Shown: piece after piece, positions 56,464 through 64,000 of the stretch
Layout of the letters: each line of letters begins with the position of its first letter
How positions within the stretch are numbered: position 1 is the first letter of the stretch
Assembly (NCBI GenBank): GCA_913058145.1
Contig: CAJXQM010000003.1
Span: forward strand, 1 to 64,000
DNA from: an uncultured Colwellia sp.
GTDB lineage: Bacteria; Pseudomonadota; Gammaproteobacteria; Enterobacterales; Alteromonadaceae
DNA: 64,000 bases
Direction: 5' to 3'
The notes under the pieces: generated by a model
Seen by the model: the letters and a program-made list of their open reading frames with translations, nothing else
Told to the model about the DNA's origin: nothing
Databases searched by the model: none
Program-made: the position numbers and the translations under genes

Positions 56464-59400
56464 ATGACCAAAAACATATTTACACCTGAATTACTTGAAC
56501 AACACTTTCCCAAAAATGAATGGAAAAAAGGAACAAGGATTTTTAATGCTAAAGGTATTAAAACCTGTGCCCTTGATGGTGAAATAATTCGCGGTGTAGT
56601 TTTTAGTGAGCGCTCTCGCCAGAAGGTTTATTTAACGCGTTTAGTGTTTGATGATAAACAGGGCGACATCGCTAGTTATTGTGATTGTTATGTCGGTCGT
56701 GATTGTAAACATGGTGCAGCTTTAGCACAGTGTTTTATTCATGAACATTTTGACCAAAACAGCACAGCTTCACCTGAAAGAGTCATTGATAAATGGCTTA
56801 GCAATTTTCAAGCTCAACCAAGTAGATATCCCCCTAATAGCCAAAAAAAATCGTTATTGTATTTTTTAAAACCCGACGGTTATAACGAAGACGACCATTT
56901 CACACTAAGTATTAAATCATCTAGACCCAAAAAAAGTGGCGGGTGGAGTAGTTCACTTGGTAATGAATATTCTGTCAGCTCTTTAATTAGTAGTGCCTAT
57001 GCCACTAACGATGATGTAGCGGTACTTACCGAGCTTATGCGTACTAACCAATTTGCCGATACCATTAAATATTTCGATTTGTTTGAGCGTATTATAAAAA
57101 CTAACCGCTGCTTTTGGCATAAAAACTACGACCTAGACGAAGCTATTACCTTAGGTGAACCGCTAGAAGCACAGTGGCAGTGGACGGCACTTGATAACAA
57201 TTTACATACCCTACAGCTTGTTTTAATGAAGCCGTCAACCAGTATTCTACTTATCAAAGCACAACCACTTTGTTATTATGATGAAGAACATAATTGCTTT
57301 GGTAAAATCAATACCAATACGCAATGTGATTTTGAAGCAGACTTACTCAATTCACCCATTTTTGAAGAAGATAAATTACCCTGGGTATTGAATAAGCTAT
57401 CGATGTCATTAGGTGATGCAGTGCAGCGTTTACCTAAACCAAAAACAAAATTCTCACAAACGTTAACAAAACCTGATGTATATTTGCACTTTTCTACGCC
57501 CTCAGAAACTAATCCACAAACGGGTAATGTGCAGGTTGATTTTTCCTATCAAGGTACTTTACTTAATCCGCATAATGAGAGTGTTACAGTTACGCCAGCA
57601 AATTTAACTGATAGTGATAGCTCAAGCGAGATAAAGCTTTATCGAGATTTAACCTTTGAACAAACAGTGCTAGATAAACTTACCACGTTAAAATTTATCG
57701 CTCAGCCTAAACCTAAACGTTATACTTTTACCAACGAAGATTATTTGAATAAAGATAAAGATCCTAAATTTTCAATGCTCATGCAAGGACGGTACTTTTG
57801 GCATCATTTTTTGCATCAAGAAGTACAATTACTTAAAGATTTGGGCTGGAATATTACCTTTGCTGATAATTTTTATTTTAAAGCGCTTTCCACTGATAGC
57901 ATATTTGATGCCGAAGTAATTGAAACTCATGACCACGATTTTTTCTCCTTAGGGTTAAACTTAACCATTGATGGTAAAAAAATGCCTGCGTTTCCTATTT
58001 TGCTTGGTGCTATTGAACAGCTCCCTAAATCGGTATTGCTTGATCGCGAAAAAGAACAGCTTATGGCTCCTGATTCACCTATTTATGTTGATCTAGACAA
58101 TGGTAATTTTGTTGCCTTGCGTTATGAAAGCGTGCAGCCAATATTAAAACAGTTTATTGAACTCTTTATGCCCAATGCTTTAAACAAAGATGGCACCATG
58201 GAGCTTTCACGTTTTCAAAGTCATCAAACGTTATCCATGTTAGATGATCAAGCCATTATAGCAACAGGTACAAGTAAATTAAGAGTGCTGGCTGATAAAC
58301 TAAAAAACTTTCAACAAGTAACCTCTGTGGCTATACCCGTAGGTTTAAACGCGACCTTAAGAACTTATCAACATCAAGGACTTAACTGGTTACAGTTTTT
58401 ACGAGAATACCAATTAAATGGTATTTTAGCTGATGATATGGGTTTAGGTAAAACGATTCAAACATTGGCTCATTTATTAATTGAAAAACAGCAAGGCCGA
58501 CTGAATAAACCCGTATTAATTGTTGCGCCCACCAGTGTTATTTTTAACTGGGCTAATGAAATCGATAAATTTACTCCACAACTTTCTTATCAAGTATTAC
58601 ACGGTAGTAAACGTAAAGAGCACTTTGGTTGCCTTGAAGGGTTTGAAGGCCCTAAGGGGAATGAAAATCAAGTTGATATAATCATTACCAGTTATGCGTT
58701 AATTACTAAAGATTTAGAATACTATAGTGAGCAAAAATTTTATTACCTTGTTCTTGATGAAGCGCATTATATAAAAAATACTAAAACAAAATTATACCAA
58801 GCGTTTCTCTCACTTAAAGCACAACATAAATTGTGTTTAACGGGTACGCCTATGGAAAATCATTTGGGCGAATTCTGGGCGCAGTTCAACTTTTTACTGC
58901 CCGGATTTTTAGGCGGGCAAAGACAATTTACCAAACTATTTAGAACACCAATAGAAAAACATGGTGAGCTAGAACGTAAGCAGTTATTAAACCAACGTAT
59001 TAAGCCGTTTATTTTACGTAGAACCAAAGATAAAATAGCTACTGAGCTACCACCTAAAACCGAAATAATTCAAAAATTGCGTATTGAAGGTAAACAAGCT
59101 GAATTGTATGAATCAGTTCGTTTAGCGATGGATAGTCGTTTAAAAGATATTATTGCCGATAAAGGTTTAAAACGTAGTCAGATAGAAGTTTTAGATGCGT
59201 TATTAAAACTAAGGCAGGTATGTAATCACCCTAAACTGTTATCACTTGAAGGCGCTAAAAAGATAGAACAATCGGCTAAACTTGATTATTTAATGGAAAC
59301 ATTACCTGAGCAAATTGATGAAGGCCGTAAAATATTAATTTTTTCACAGTTCACCAGCATGCTTGCTTTGATAGAGAATGAGCTGGTTGATGCGGGAATT

Positions 59401-59787
59401 GGTTATGTTAAATTAACCGGTTCAACCACTAAAAGACAAGAGGTAGTTGATAAATTTCAACGGGGTGATGTACCTGTATTTTTAATTAGCCTACGCGCAG
59501 GTGGTGTGGGTTTAAACTTAACGGCAGCCGACACGGTTATTCACTTTGATCCCTGGTGGAACCCTGCGGTAGAAAACCAAGCCACTGATCGAGCTTATCG
59601 TATTGGACAAGACAAACCTGTTTTTGTTTACAAATATATTATTGAAAATTCAATAGAAGAAAAAATTCAAAAAATACAACAAAACAAAGCTGAGCTAGCA
59701 AAAGCGTTATTATCTGAAGAAGTTAGTGATAACAAACTGAGTTTAACTGACGATATTTTAGGCTCGCTACTTGCGCCACTTAACTAA
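56464..59787 (+). CDS. SWIM zinc-finger SNF2-family DNA/RNA-dependent ATPase
   Basis: An 1107-residue protein. A SWIM zinc finger near residues 70-90 (ASYCDCYVGRDCKHGAALAQ, pattern CxC...CxH) is followed by a long unknown middle region (about 140-610). A Swi2/Snf2 helicase core comes next: motif I DDMGLGKTIQTL (about 656), DEAH in VLDEAHYIKN (about 762), TGTPMENH, and motif VI in QATDRAYRIGQ (about 1044). SWIM-SNF2 proteins of this length occur as single genes in many Proteobacteria; chromatin-like or RNA polymerase recycling roles as in RapA are suggested for relatives. It stands alone, without restriction or defence neighbours. Confidence 0.93.
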   Translation: MTKNIFTPELLEQHFPKNEWKKGTRIFNAKGIKTCALDGEIIRGVVFSERSRQKVYLTRLVFDDKQGDIASYCDCYVGRDCKHGAALAQCFIHEHFDQNSTASPERVIDKWLSNFQAQPSRYPPNSQKKSLLYFLKPDGYNEDDHFTLSIKSSRPKKSGGWSSSLGNEYSVSSLISSAYATNDDVAVLTELMRTNQFADTIKYFDLFERIIKTNRCFWHKNYDLDEAITLGEPLEAQWQWTALDNNLHTLQLVLMKPSTSILLIKAQPLCYYDEEHNCFGKINTNTQCDFEADLLNSPIFEEDKLPWVLNKLSMSLGDAVQRLPKPKTKFSQTLTKPDVYLHFSTPSETNPQTGNVQVDFSYQGTLLNPHNESVTVTPANLTDSDSSSEIKLYRDLTFEQTVLDKLTTLKFIAQPKPKRYTFTNEDYLNKDKDPKFSMLMQGRYFWHHFLHQEVQLLKDLGWNITFADNFYFKALSTDSIFDAEVIETHDHDFFSLGLNLTIDGKKMPAFPILLGAIEQLPKSVLLDREKEQLMAPDSPIYVDLDNGNFVALRYESVQPILKQFIELFMPNALNKDGTMELSRFQSHQTLSMLDDQAIIATGTSKLRVLADKLKNFQQVTSVAIPVGLNATLRTYQHQGLNWLQFLREYQLNGILADDMGLGKTIQTLAHLLIEKQQGRLNKPVLIVAPTSVIFNWANEIDKFTPQLSYQVLHGSKRKEHFGCLEGFEGPKGNENQVDIIITSYALITKDLEYYSEQKFYYLVLDEAHYIKNTKTKLYQAFLSLKAQHKLCLTGTPMENHLGEFWAQFNFLLPGFLGGQRQFTKLFRTPIEKHGELERKQLLNQRIKPFILRRTKDKIATELPPKTEIIQKLRIEGKQAELYESVRLAMDSRLKDIIADKGLKRSQIEVLDALLKLRQVCNHPKLLSLEGAKKIEQSAKLDYLMETLPEQIDEGRKILIFSQFTSMLALIENELVDAGIGYVKLTGSTTKRQEVVDKFQRGDVPVFLISLRAGGVGLNLTAADTVIHFDPWWNPAVENQATDRAYRIGQDKPVFVYKYIIENSIEEKIQKIQQNKAELAKALLSEEVSDNKLSLTDDILGSLLAPLN

Positions 59788-59966
59788 GCTAGATGAAATA
59801 ATTAATGGCTTAATTATCTACCCCGTAGTTTTATGTAAGTTGCAAAGGTTTTATTCTCCTACATTTTATTAAATAAAATCATTATCAATATTTTGATCTC
59901 TAAAAATAGTACTACAAGACATATTAAAGAGCTAGAAAATAGCGACTGAATGATATGACCTAAAAA

Positions 59967-60004
59967 CAAAAAGCCTGAATAATTGCTTATTCAGGCTTTT
60001 TTTA
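59967..60004. terminator. Bidirectional terminator after rplS and the SNF2 gene
   Basis: AAAAGCCTGAATAA, a 4-base loop, TTATTCAGGCTTTT flanked by A and T runs: a 14-bp stem with U tracts on both strands. It ends the rpsP-rimM-trmD-rplS operon on the minus strand and the SNF2 gene on the plus strand. Confidence 0.9.
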
Positions 60005-60040
60005 GTCATTTTACTAAAGCAAAACTGGGTTAAAAAGAGA

Positions 60041-60394
60041 TTATCTTTTTGCCAATTTTTCTTTAATACGTGCTTTACGGCCAGATAGCTCGCGCAAGTA
60101 GTAAAGTTTAGCTTGACGTACGTCACCGCGACGTTTAACTTCAATTGAGTCAACAATTGGGCTATGTGTCTGGAATACACGCTCTACACCAACACCATTC
60201 GAAATTTTACGAACAGTGAACGCAGAATGTAAGCCACGGCTCTTAACAGCAATAACAACACCTTCAAATGCTTGAAGACGTGATTTATCACCTTCAGTAA
60301 CTTTTACTTGAACTACAACAGTATCGCCTGGGGCGTATGTTGGAAGATCGGTTTTCAATTGCTCTTGTTCGAGCATATCAATAATTTTACTCAT
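60041..60394 (-). CDS. rplS: 50S ribosomal protein L19
   Basis: A 117-residue ribosomal protein. It begins [20 protein letters not shown] and has [20 protein letters not shown], the [20 protein letters not shown] core and the [19 protein letters not shown] end. L19 lies at the 30S-50S interface. Last gene of the operon, 26 bases after trmD. Confidence 0.98.
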   Translation of the reverse strand: MSKIIDMLEQEQLKTDLPTYAPGDTVVVQVKVTEGDKSRLQAFEGVVIAVKSRGLHSAFTVRKISNGVGVERVFQTHSPIVDSIEVKRRGDVRQAKLYYLRELSGRKARIKEKLAKR

Positions 60395-60420
60395 AATACC
60401 TTCTTCCTAGTTTGCACAGA

Positions 60421-61224
60421 CTAAGTGGAGGGTGTTTGCTTCTTAATAGAAGCTAACATTTTCTCCTGCTCAGCTGTCAGAGCTAGGTTTGTTAATAATT
60501 CTGGTCTTCTGGTCCATGTTCTCAATAGAGATTCATTTTGGCGCCATAAGCGTATATATTCGTGATTTCCGCTTAGCAAAACTTTCGGTACCGACATTTC
60601 ATCCCCGTTAGAGGTAGTCAATACGTCTGGCCTAGTATAATGAGGGCAATCTAATAAACCATTAGAGAAGGAGTCCTGCTCTGCTGATTCTTTGTGTCCT
60701 AATACACCTGGCACTAATCGTGCTATTGCATCTATTACATTCATTGCAGGGAGTTCACCGCCACTTAAAATGTAATCGCCAACCGACCATTCCTCGTCAA
60801 TATCTGACATGATTAGTCGTTCGTCTATGCCCTCATAACGACCTGCTATAAATATCAGGCAGTCATCTTGCACTAATTCACTTACACCCGCTTGGTCCAA
60901 TTTTCGTCCCTGCGGCGACAAATAAATAACGCGAGCTTTTCTGCCGTCACATTCTGCTGCTTTACGCGCAGAAATAATGGCATCACGTAATGGTTGCACC
61001 ATCATCAACATACCTGGACCACCGCCATAAGGACGATCATCAACAGTACGATGTCGATCATGAGTGAAATCTCTTGGGTTCCATTTATGAAACTCAATCA
61101 GTCCACTACGAATTGCTCGGCCTGTCACCCCATACTCAGTAATAGCGTCAAACATTTCGGGAAAAAGGCTTATCACCCCTATCCACATTTTGCTTTTCTT
61201 CAAAGAAGAATCAACACTAGTCAC
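60421..61224 (-). CDS. trmD: tRNA (guanine37-N1)-methyltransferase
   Basis: A 267-residue SPOUT enzyme that methylates G37 of tRNAs with CNN/UNN codon contexts. It shows [20 protein letters not shown], the [18 protein letters not shown] loop, the knot motif [15 protein letters not shown], and [15 protein letters not shown]. The start is ambiguous: GTG at 61224 (3 bases after the rimM stop) gives [10 protein letters not shown] before the usual start, while ATG at 61188 ([12 protein letters not shown]) matches the classical N-terminus. The longer form fits operon spacing and is reported. Confidence 0.96.
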   Translation of the reverse strand: MTSVDSSLKKSKMWIGVISLFPEMFDAITEYGVTGRAIRSGLIEFHKWNPRDFTHDRHRTVDDRPYGGGPGMLMMVQPLRDAIISARKAAECDGRKARVIYLSPQGRKLDQAGVSELVQDDCLIFIAGRYEGIDERLIMSDIDEEWSVGDYILSGGELPAMNVIDAIARLVPGVLGHKESAEQDSFSNGLLDCPHYTRPDVLTTSNGDEMSVPKVLLSGNHEYIRLWRQNESLLRTWTRRPELLTNLALTAEQEKMLASIKKQTPST

Positions 61225-61227
61225 AAG

Positions 61228-61755
61228 CTAGAAACCTGGGTCCCAGTCAACACAAATTTGTTTATTTTCAATGCTTACCGATTCAACAACTTGTTCTAAA
61301 AGATAAGGGATTAACCGCTCTTTTTTACTAAAGCCATCGTTAAGGTTCGCTTTCACAACCAGTACATCATTAGCGCCAGTTTCCAACATGTCAGATACCA
61401 CACCAAGATCGTAACCTTTAGTAGTAACAACAGCCATGCCGATTAAGTCACGCCAGTAATAATCACCTTTCGATAATTCTGGTAGTGCACTTTCGTTGGT
61501 TAATATTTCTGAACCGACCAATGCTTGCGCATCATCTCTGTCATCAATACCTGCAACTTTAACGACCAAGCCTTTGTTGTGCTTGCGCCAATCAGTAACA
61601 TCTACTGTTCGCGTGTTATTTCCTAATTTTAATGACCAAGGAAAATAGTCAAGTATGGCATCAGTTTCATCGGTGAATGAATGAATTCTCAACCAACCTT
61701 TGATACCGTAAACAGCGCCTACTTTACCTAAGATAATTTGATTTTCTGTACTCAT
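61228..61755 (-). CDS. rimM: Ribosome maturation factor RimM
   Basis: A 175-residue protein that binds S19 during 30S maturation. The N-terminal RimM barrel (about 6-95: LGKVGAVYGIKGWLRIHSFT) and the PRC-barrel C-terminal domain (about 98-175: YYWRDLIGMAVVTTKGYDLG and ERLIPYL) are clear. It is between rpsP and trmD; the downstream gap to trmD is 3 bases. Confidence 0.97.
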   Translation of the reverse strand: MSTENQIILGKVGAVYGIKGWLRIHSFTDETDAILDYFPWSLKLGNNTRTVDVTDWRKHNKGLVVKVAGIDDRDDAQALVGSEILTNESALPELSKGDYYWRDLIGMAVVTTKGYDLGVVSDMLETGANDVLVVKANLNDGFSKKERLIPYLLEQVVESVSIENKQICVDWDPGF

Positions 61756-61796
61756 AACAACTCACTAATTACTACTATTGCCTACTAAGCTTATCA

Positions 61797-62045
61797 TTAA
61801 GCTGCTACTTGAGCATCTTTAACTAACTTAGCCACACGATCAGATAAACCAGCACCAAGACCAATCCAATGATTGATACGGTCAAGATCTAAGCGTAATT
61901 TCTCTGCTTGACCTTCTGCTGTTGGGTTGAAGAAACCAACTTTCTCGATGAAACGACCATCGCGAGAGTTACGGCTATCTGCAACAACAACCTGATAGAA
62001 TGGACGCTTTTTAGCGCCGCCACGAGCTAAACGAATGGTAACCAT
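61797..62045 (-). CDS. rpsP: 30S ribosomal protein S16
   Basis: An 82-residue ribosomal protein. It shows [20 protein letters not shown], the [19 protein letters not shown] signature, and the [20 protein letters not shown] helix. It is the first gene of rpsP-rimM-trmD-rplS. The intergenic space to ffh is 246 bases and holds a dispersed-repeat fragment (62174-62226). Confidence 0.98.
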   Translation of the reverse strand: MVTIRLARGGAKKRPFYQVVVADSRNSRDGRFIEKVGFFNPTAEGQAEKLRLDLDRINHWIGLGAGLSDRVAKLVKDAQVAA

Positions 62046-62173
62046 ATCGTCCTCTTTTATATTTAAGTGTTAAAACGAATTTTCCAGACACTTCCTGCCG
62101 AATCGACAGAAAAGCTCGCGTATTTTACGCTTTTGAGAGATAAACACAAGGAAAACTTGAGAAGCAGTAGAAA

Positions 62174-62226
62174 GATATATATTCAAGATGCAAGGTTTGG
62201 CTGGAATTAGACAAAGTGCGGGTAAA
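62174..62226. repeat. Dispersed repeat copy near the rpsP promoter
   Basis: GATATATATTCAAGATGCA, then GTTTGGCTGGAATTAGACAA and AGTGCGGGTA. It resembles 23261-23310 (TATACCC...AAGATGCA...TTTAGCTGGAA) and shares CAAAGTGC with 43302-43309. It lies upstream of rpsP and after the ffh stop. Confidence 0.55.
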
Positions 62227-62291
62227 AAAACACGCACTCCCACTATATAATAGTCTGCCGTTATGACTATTAATGCAAAAAACTAAGGAGC

Positions 62292-63677
62292 CTAGCGACC
62301 AAACATTCCGCCACCGCCACCCATACCACCTGGTGGCATCATACCTTGCATGCTTCGCATCATTTTTTTCATGCCGCCTTTGGCTGACATTTTTTTCATC
62401 ATTTTTTGCATTTGAGCGAATTGCTTTAATAATTTATTAACATCTTGAATTTGTGTACCTGAACCAGCAGCAATACGACGTTTACGAGAGCCTTTAATAA
62501 TATCTGGATATTCGCGTTCACCTGGTGTCATGGAATTAATAATAGCTTCCATACGATTGGTCAGTTTGTCGTCCATTTGGTCTTTAACTTTTGCCGACAT
62601 ATTACCCATACCAGGTAATTTATCCATCATGCCCGTCATGCCACCCATGTTTTTCATTTGTCCGAGTTGGTCACGAAAGTCTTCTAAACTAAAACCTTTA
62701 CCACTTTTAACTTTCTTGGCTAACTTTTCAGCCTTTTCACGATCTACGTTTTGCTCTATTTCTTCAACAAGTGACAGTACATCACCCATTCCCAAGATAC
62801 GAGAGGCTATTCTGTCGGGATGAAAAGGTTCTAATGCTTCTATTTTTTCACCAACACCCATAAACTTAATAGGCTTACCCGTAATATGACGAATTGATAA
62901 GGCTGCTCCACCACGAGCATCACCATCAGTTTTCGTTAAAATAATACCGGTTAGAGGTAATGCATCGTTGAACGCTTTAGCGGTATTCGCGGCATCTTGC
63001 CCAGTCATGGCATCAACAGTAAATAGCGTTTCAATAGGATTGATTGCTGCATGAAGATCTATGATTTCACCCATCATACTTTCATCAACGTGCAAACGAC
63101 CGGCTGTATCTACAATAACTACATCAAAGAAATTTTTCTTAGCATGATCAATGGCTGCATTGGCAATATTAATAGGCTTTTGCGTAATATCACTAGGAAA
63201 AAAACCGACATTAATTTCGTTAGCTAACGTTTCAAGTTGCTTAATGGCAGCTGGTCGGTATACATCAGCACTAACGACTAATACTTTTTTCTTTTCTCGC
63301 TCAGTTAAAAACTTAGCTAATTTTGCAACAGAAGTGGTTTTACCAGCTCCTTGTAAGCCCGCCATCAAAACTACCGCTGGAGGAGCGGCTCTCAAATCTA
63401 GGGTTTCATTAATGCCACCCATCGAAAGTTCTAGTTCTTTTTGAACGATTTTTACAAATACTTGACCAGGCGTTAGGCTTTTAGATACATCAGTACCTAC
63501 CGCTTGCTCTTTCACTTTACCAACAAATTCACGAATAACCGGTAAAGCGACATCGGCTTCCAATAACGCCATGCGCACTTCACGCAAGGTATCTTTAATA
63601 TTATCTTCAGTTAAGCGACCACGCCCACTGATATTTTTAAGGGTTTTACCTAATCGTTCGGAAAGATTATCAAACAT
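62292..63677 (-). CDS. ffh: Signal recognition particle protein Ffh
   Basis: A 461-residue SRP GTPase that binds 4.5S RNA and nascent membrane proteins. N domain (about 1-85), G domain with P-loop GLQGAGKTTSVAKLA (about 105-119), DTAGRL (near 189), TKTDGDARGG (near 247), then a Met-rich M domain (about 330-461) with the MKNMGGMTGMMDKLPGMGNM stretch and MQGMMPPGGMGGGGG tail. Length and order of domains are normal. It begins the leftward ffh/rpsP block. Confidence 0.98.
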   Translation of the reverse strand: MFDNLSERLGKTLKNISGRGRLTEDNIKDTLREVRMALLEADVALPVIREFVGKVKEQAVGTDVSKSLTPGQVFVKIVQKELELSMGGINETLDLRAAPPAVVLMAGLQGAGKTTSVAKLAKFLTEREKKKVLVVSADVYRPAAIKQLETLANEINVGFFPSDITQKPINIANAAIDHAKKNFFDVVIVDTAGRLHVDESMMGEIIDLHAAINPIETLFTVDAMTGQDAANTAKAFNDALPLTGIILTKTDGDARGGAALSIRHITGKPIKFMGVGEKIEALEPFHPDRIASRILGMGDVLSLVEEIEQNVDREKAEKLAKKVKSGKGFSLEDFRDQLGQMKNMGGMTGMMDKLPGMGNMSAKVKDQMDDKLTNRMEAIINSMTPGEREYPDIIKGSRKRRIAAGSGTQIQDVNKLLKQFAQMQKMMKKMSAKGGMKKMMRSMQGMMPPGGMGGGGGMFGR

Positions 63678-63886
63678 GAATAACTCGAATAAAAACTATT
63701 AACAAAAATTATGACGCTATTATACCTGCGCTAACGATAATCTAAAGAAGAAAATTTTAACAACAGTAGATATCAGTGAAATATGCACGTTATTATGATT
63801 CACTCTGCCGTCCTAAAACTCGCATGTTGAGGTGGTTTTGGTATATAATAACTGTATTTTTTATCGTTATTTATTTGGGTAATACT

Positions 63887-64000
63887 GTGGAACAGTTAAC
63901 GTCTTTTATCAAAAACTTTATCGATCTAAGTGCTGAAGCAAGCCCTTGGTTATTACTCGGTTTATTAATTGCGGGTTTAATGAAAGCTTGGGTGCCAAGT
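63887..64000 (+). CDS. Permease of the SO_0444/UPF0718 type (partial, cut by the right edge)
   Basis: The first 38 codons of a gene on the plus strand, starting with GTG at 63887. The protein begins MEQLTSFIKNFIDLSAEASP then WLLLGLLIAGLMKAWVPS. Its first helix and the LLLGLLIAGLMKAWVP segment match the SO_0444-type Cu/Zn efflux permease family (also called DUF318/UPF0718). The 3' end lies outside the window. No Shine-Dalgarno is strong before the GTG; an alternative start is possible. Confidence 0.7.
   Translation, partial: MEQLTSFIKNFIDLSAEASPWLLLGLLIAGLMKAWVPS

Noticed and set aside
56464-59787. Possible defence system around the SWIM-SNF2 ATPase
   Set aside because: SNF2 proteins occur in some defence islands, but neighbours here are housekeeping genes with ribosomal genes on one side and no nuclease, methylase or integrase, so it is treated as a stand-alone core gene.

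Overview
The window reads as a chromosomal segment of a marine gammaproteobacterium of the order Alteromonadales, most likely Colwellia or a close relative. The reasons are the AT-rich composition, the 16S rRNA 5' half, the gene order (tol-pal, tRNA-Lys, nadA; rpsP-rimM-trmD-rplS; lgt-thyA), three DEAD-box RNA helicases as often seen in cold-adapted species, and a marine-type sortase with its single target. The genus is an inference from the text of the sequence; no search was run. Nearly all of it is core chromosome. No CRISPR array, prophage, integrase or intact insertion sequence was seen.

Layout. 1-907 is the 5' part of a 16S rRNA gene on the minus strand, with a boxA and two tandem rrn promoters to 1453. 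1.6-5.4 kb holds an EamA transporter, a TonB-dependent receptor with an 11-base G tract in its leader, and msrA. 5.5-12.6 kb holds tRNA-Ser(GGA), nadA, tRNA-Lys(TTT) with a decayed second copy, and the complete cell-envelope operon ybgC-tolQRAB-pal-cpoB. 13-15.3 kb is a lipoprotein made of DUF5666-like repeats followed by a membrane-anchored LuxR-type regulator. 15.6-19 kb is lolCDE (lipoprotein release). 19.4-25 kb holds a small membrane protein, a parvulin, a beta carbonic anhydrase, deaD/csdA with a long structured leader, and pgi. 25.2-30.3 kb is a TetR repressor divergent from an RND efflux adaptor and permease. 30.3-45.6 kb is housekeeping: rraB, plsC, a GST, two TauE/SafE permeases, a crotonase, thyA, lgt, ptsP, rppH, mutH, a mutarotase, a glutaredoxin, a DEAD-box helicase and yehS. 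46-48 kb holds short palindromic repeats and an AcuI-type reductase with its TetR regulator. 48.2-52.6 kb holds an M50 protease, the sortase-target/sortase pair and a broken second copy of the M50 3' end. 52.6-60 kb holds an aromatic aminotransferase, another helicase, an unknown protein and a SWIM-SNF2 ATPase. 60-63.7 kb is rplS-trmD-rimM-rpsP and ffh, and the right edge cuts a Cu/Zn-type permease gene.

Points beyond routine annotation: (i) an msrP (yedY) pseudogene lies in the apparently empty interval 42885-43253, with four in-frame stops and no frameshift; (ii) a 190-bp degenerate copy of the M50 gene end lies beyond the sortase cassette, so the cassette sits between direct repeats; (iii) the RND permease lacks two of the three canonical proton-relay residues; (iv) both TetR genes are associated with TAGAC/GTCTA palindromes; (v) an unlisted 58-codon membrane-protein ORF overlaps the end of rraB; (vi) homopolymer and short tandem repeats lie at surface or envelope genes. 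I did not find a clearly new multi-gene defence or metabolic system. The nearest candidates are the DUF5666/LuxR pair and the repeat-flanked sortase cassette.
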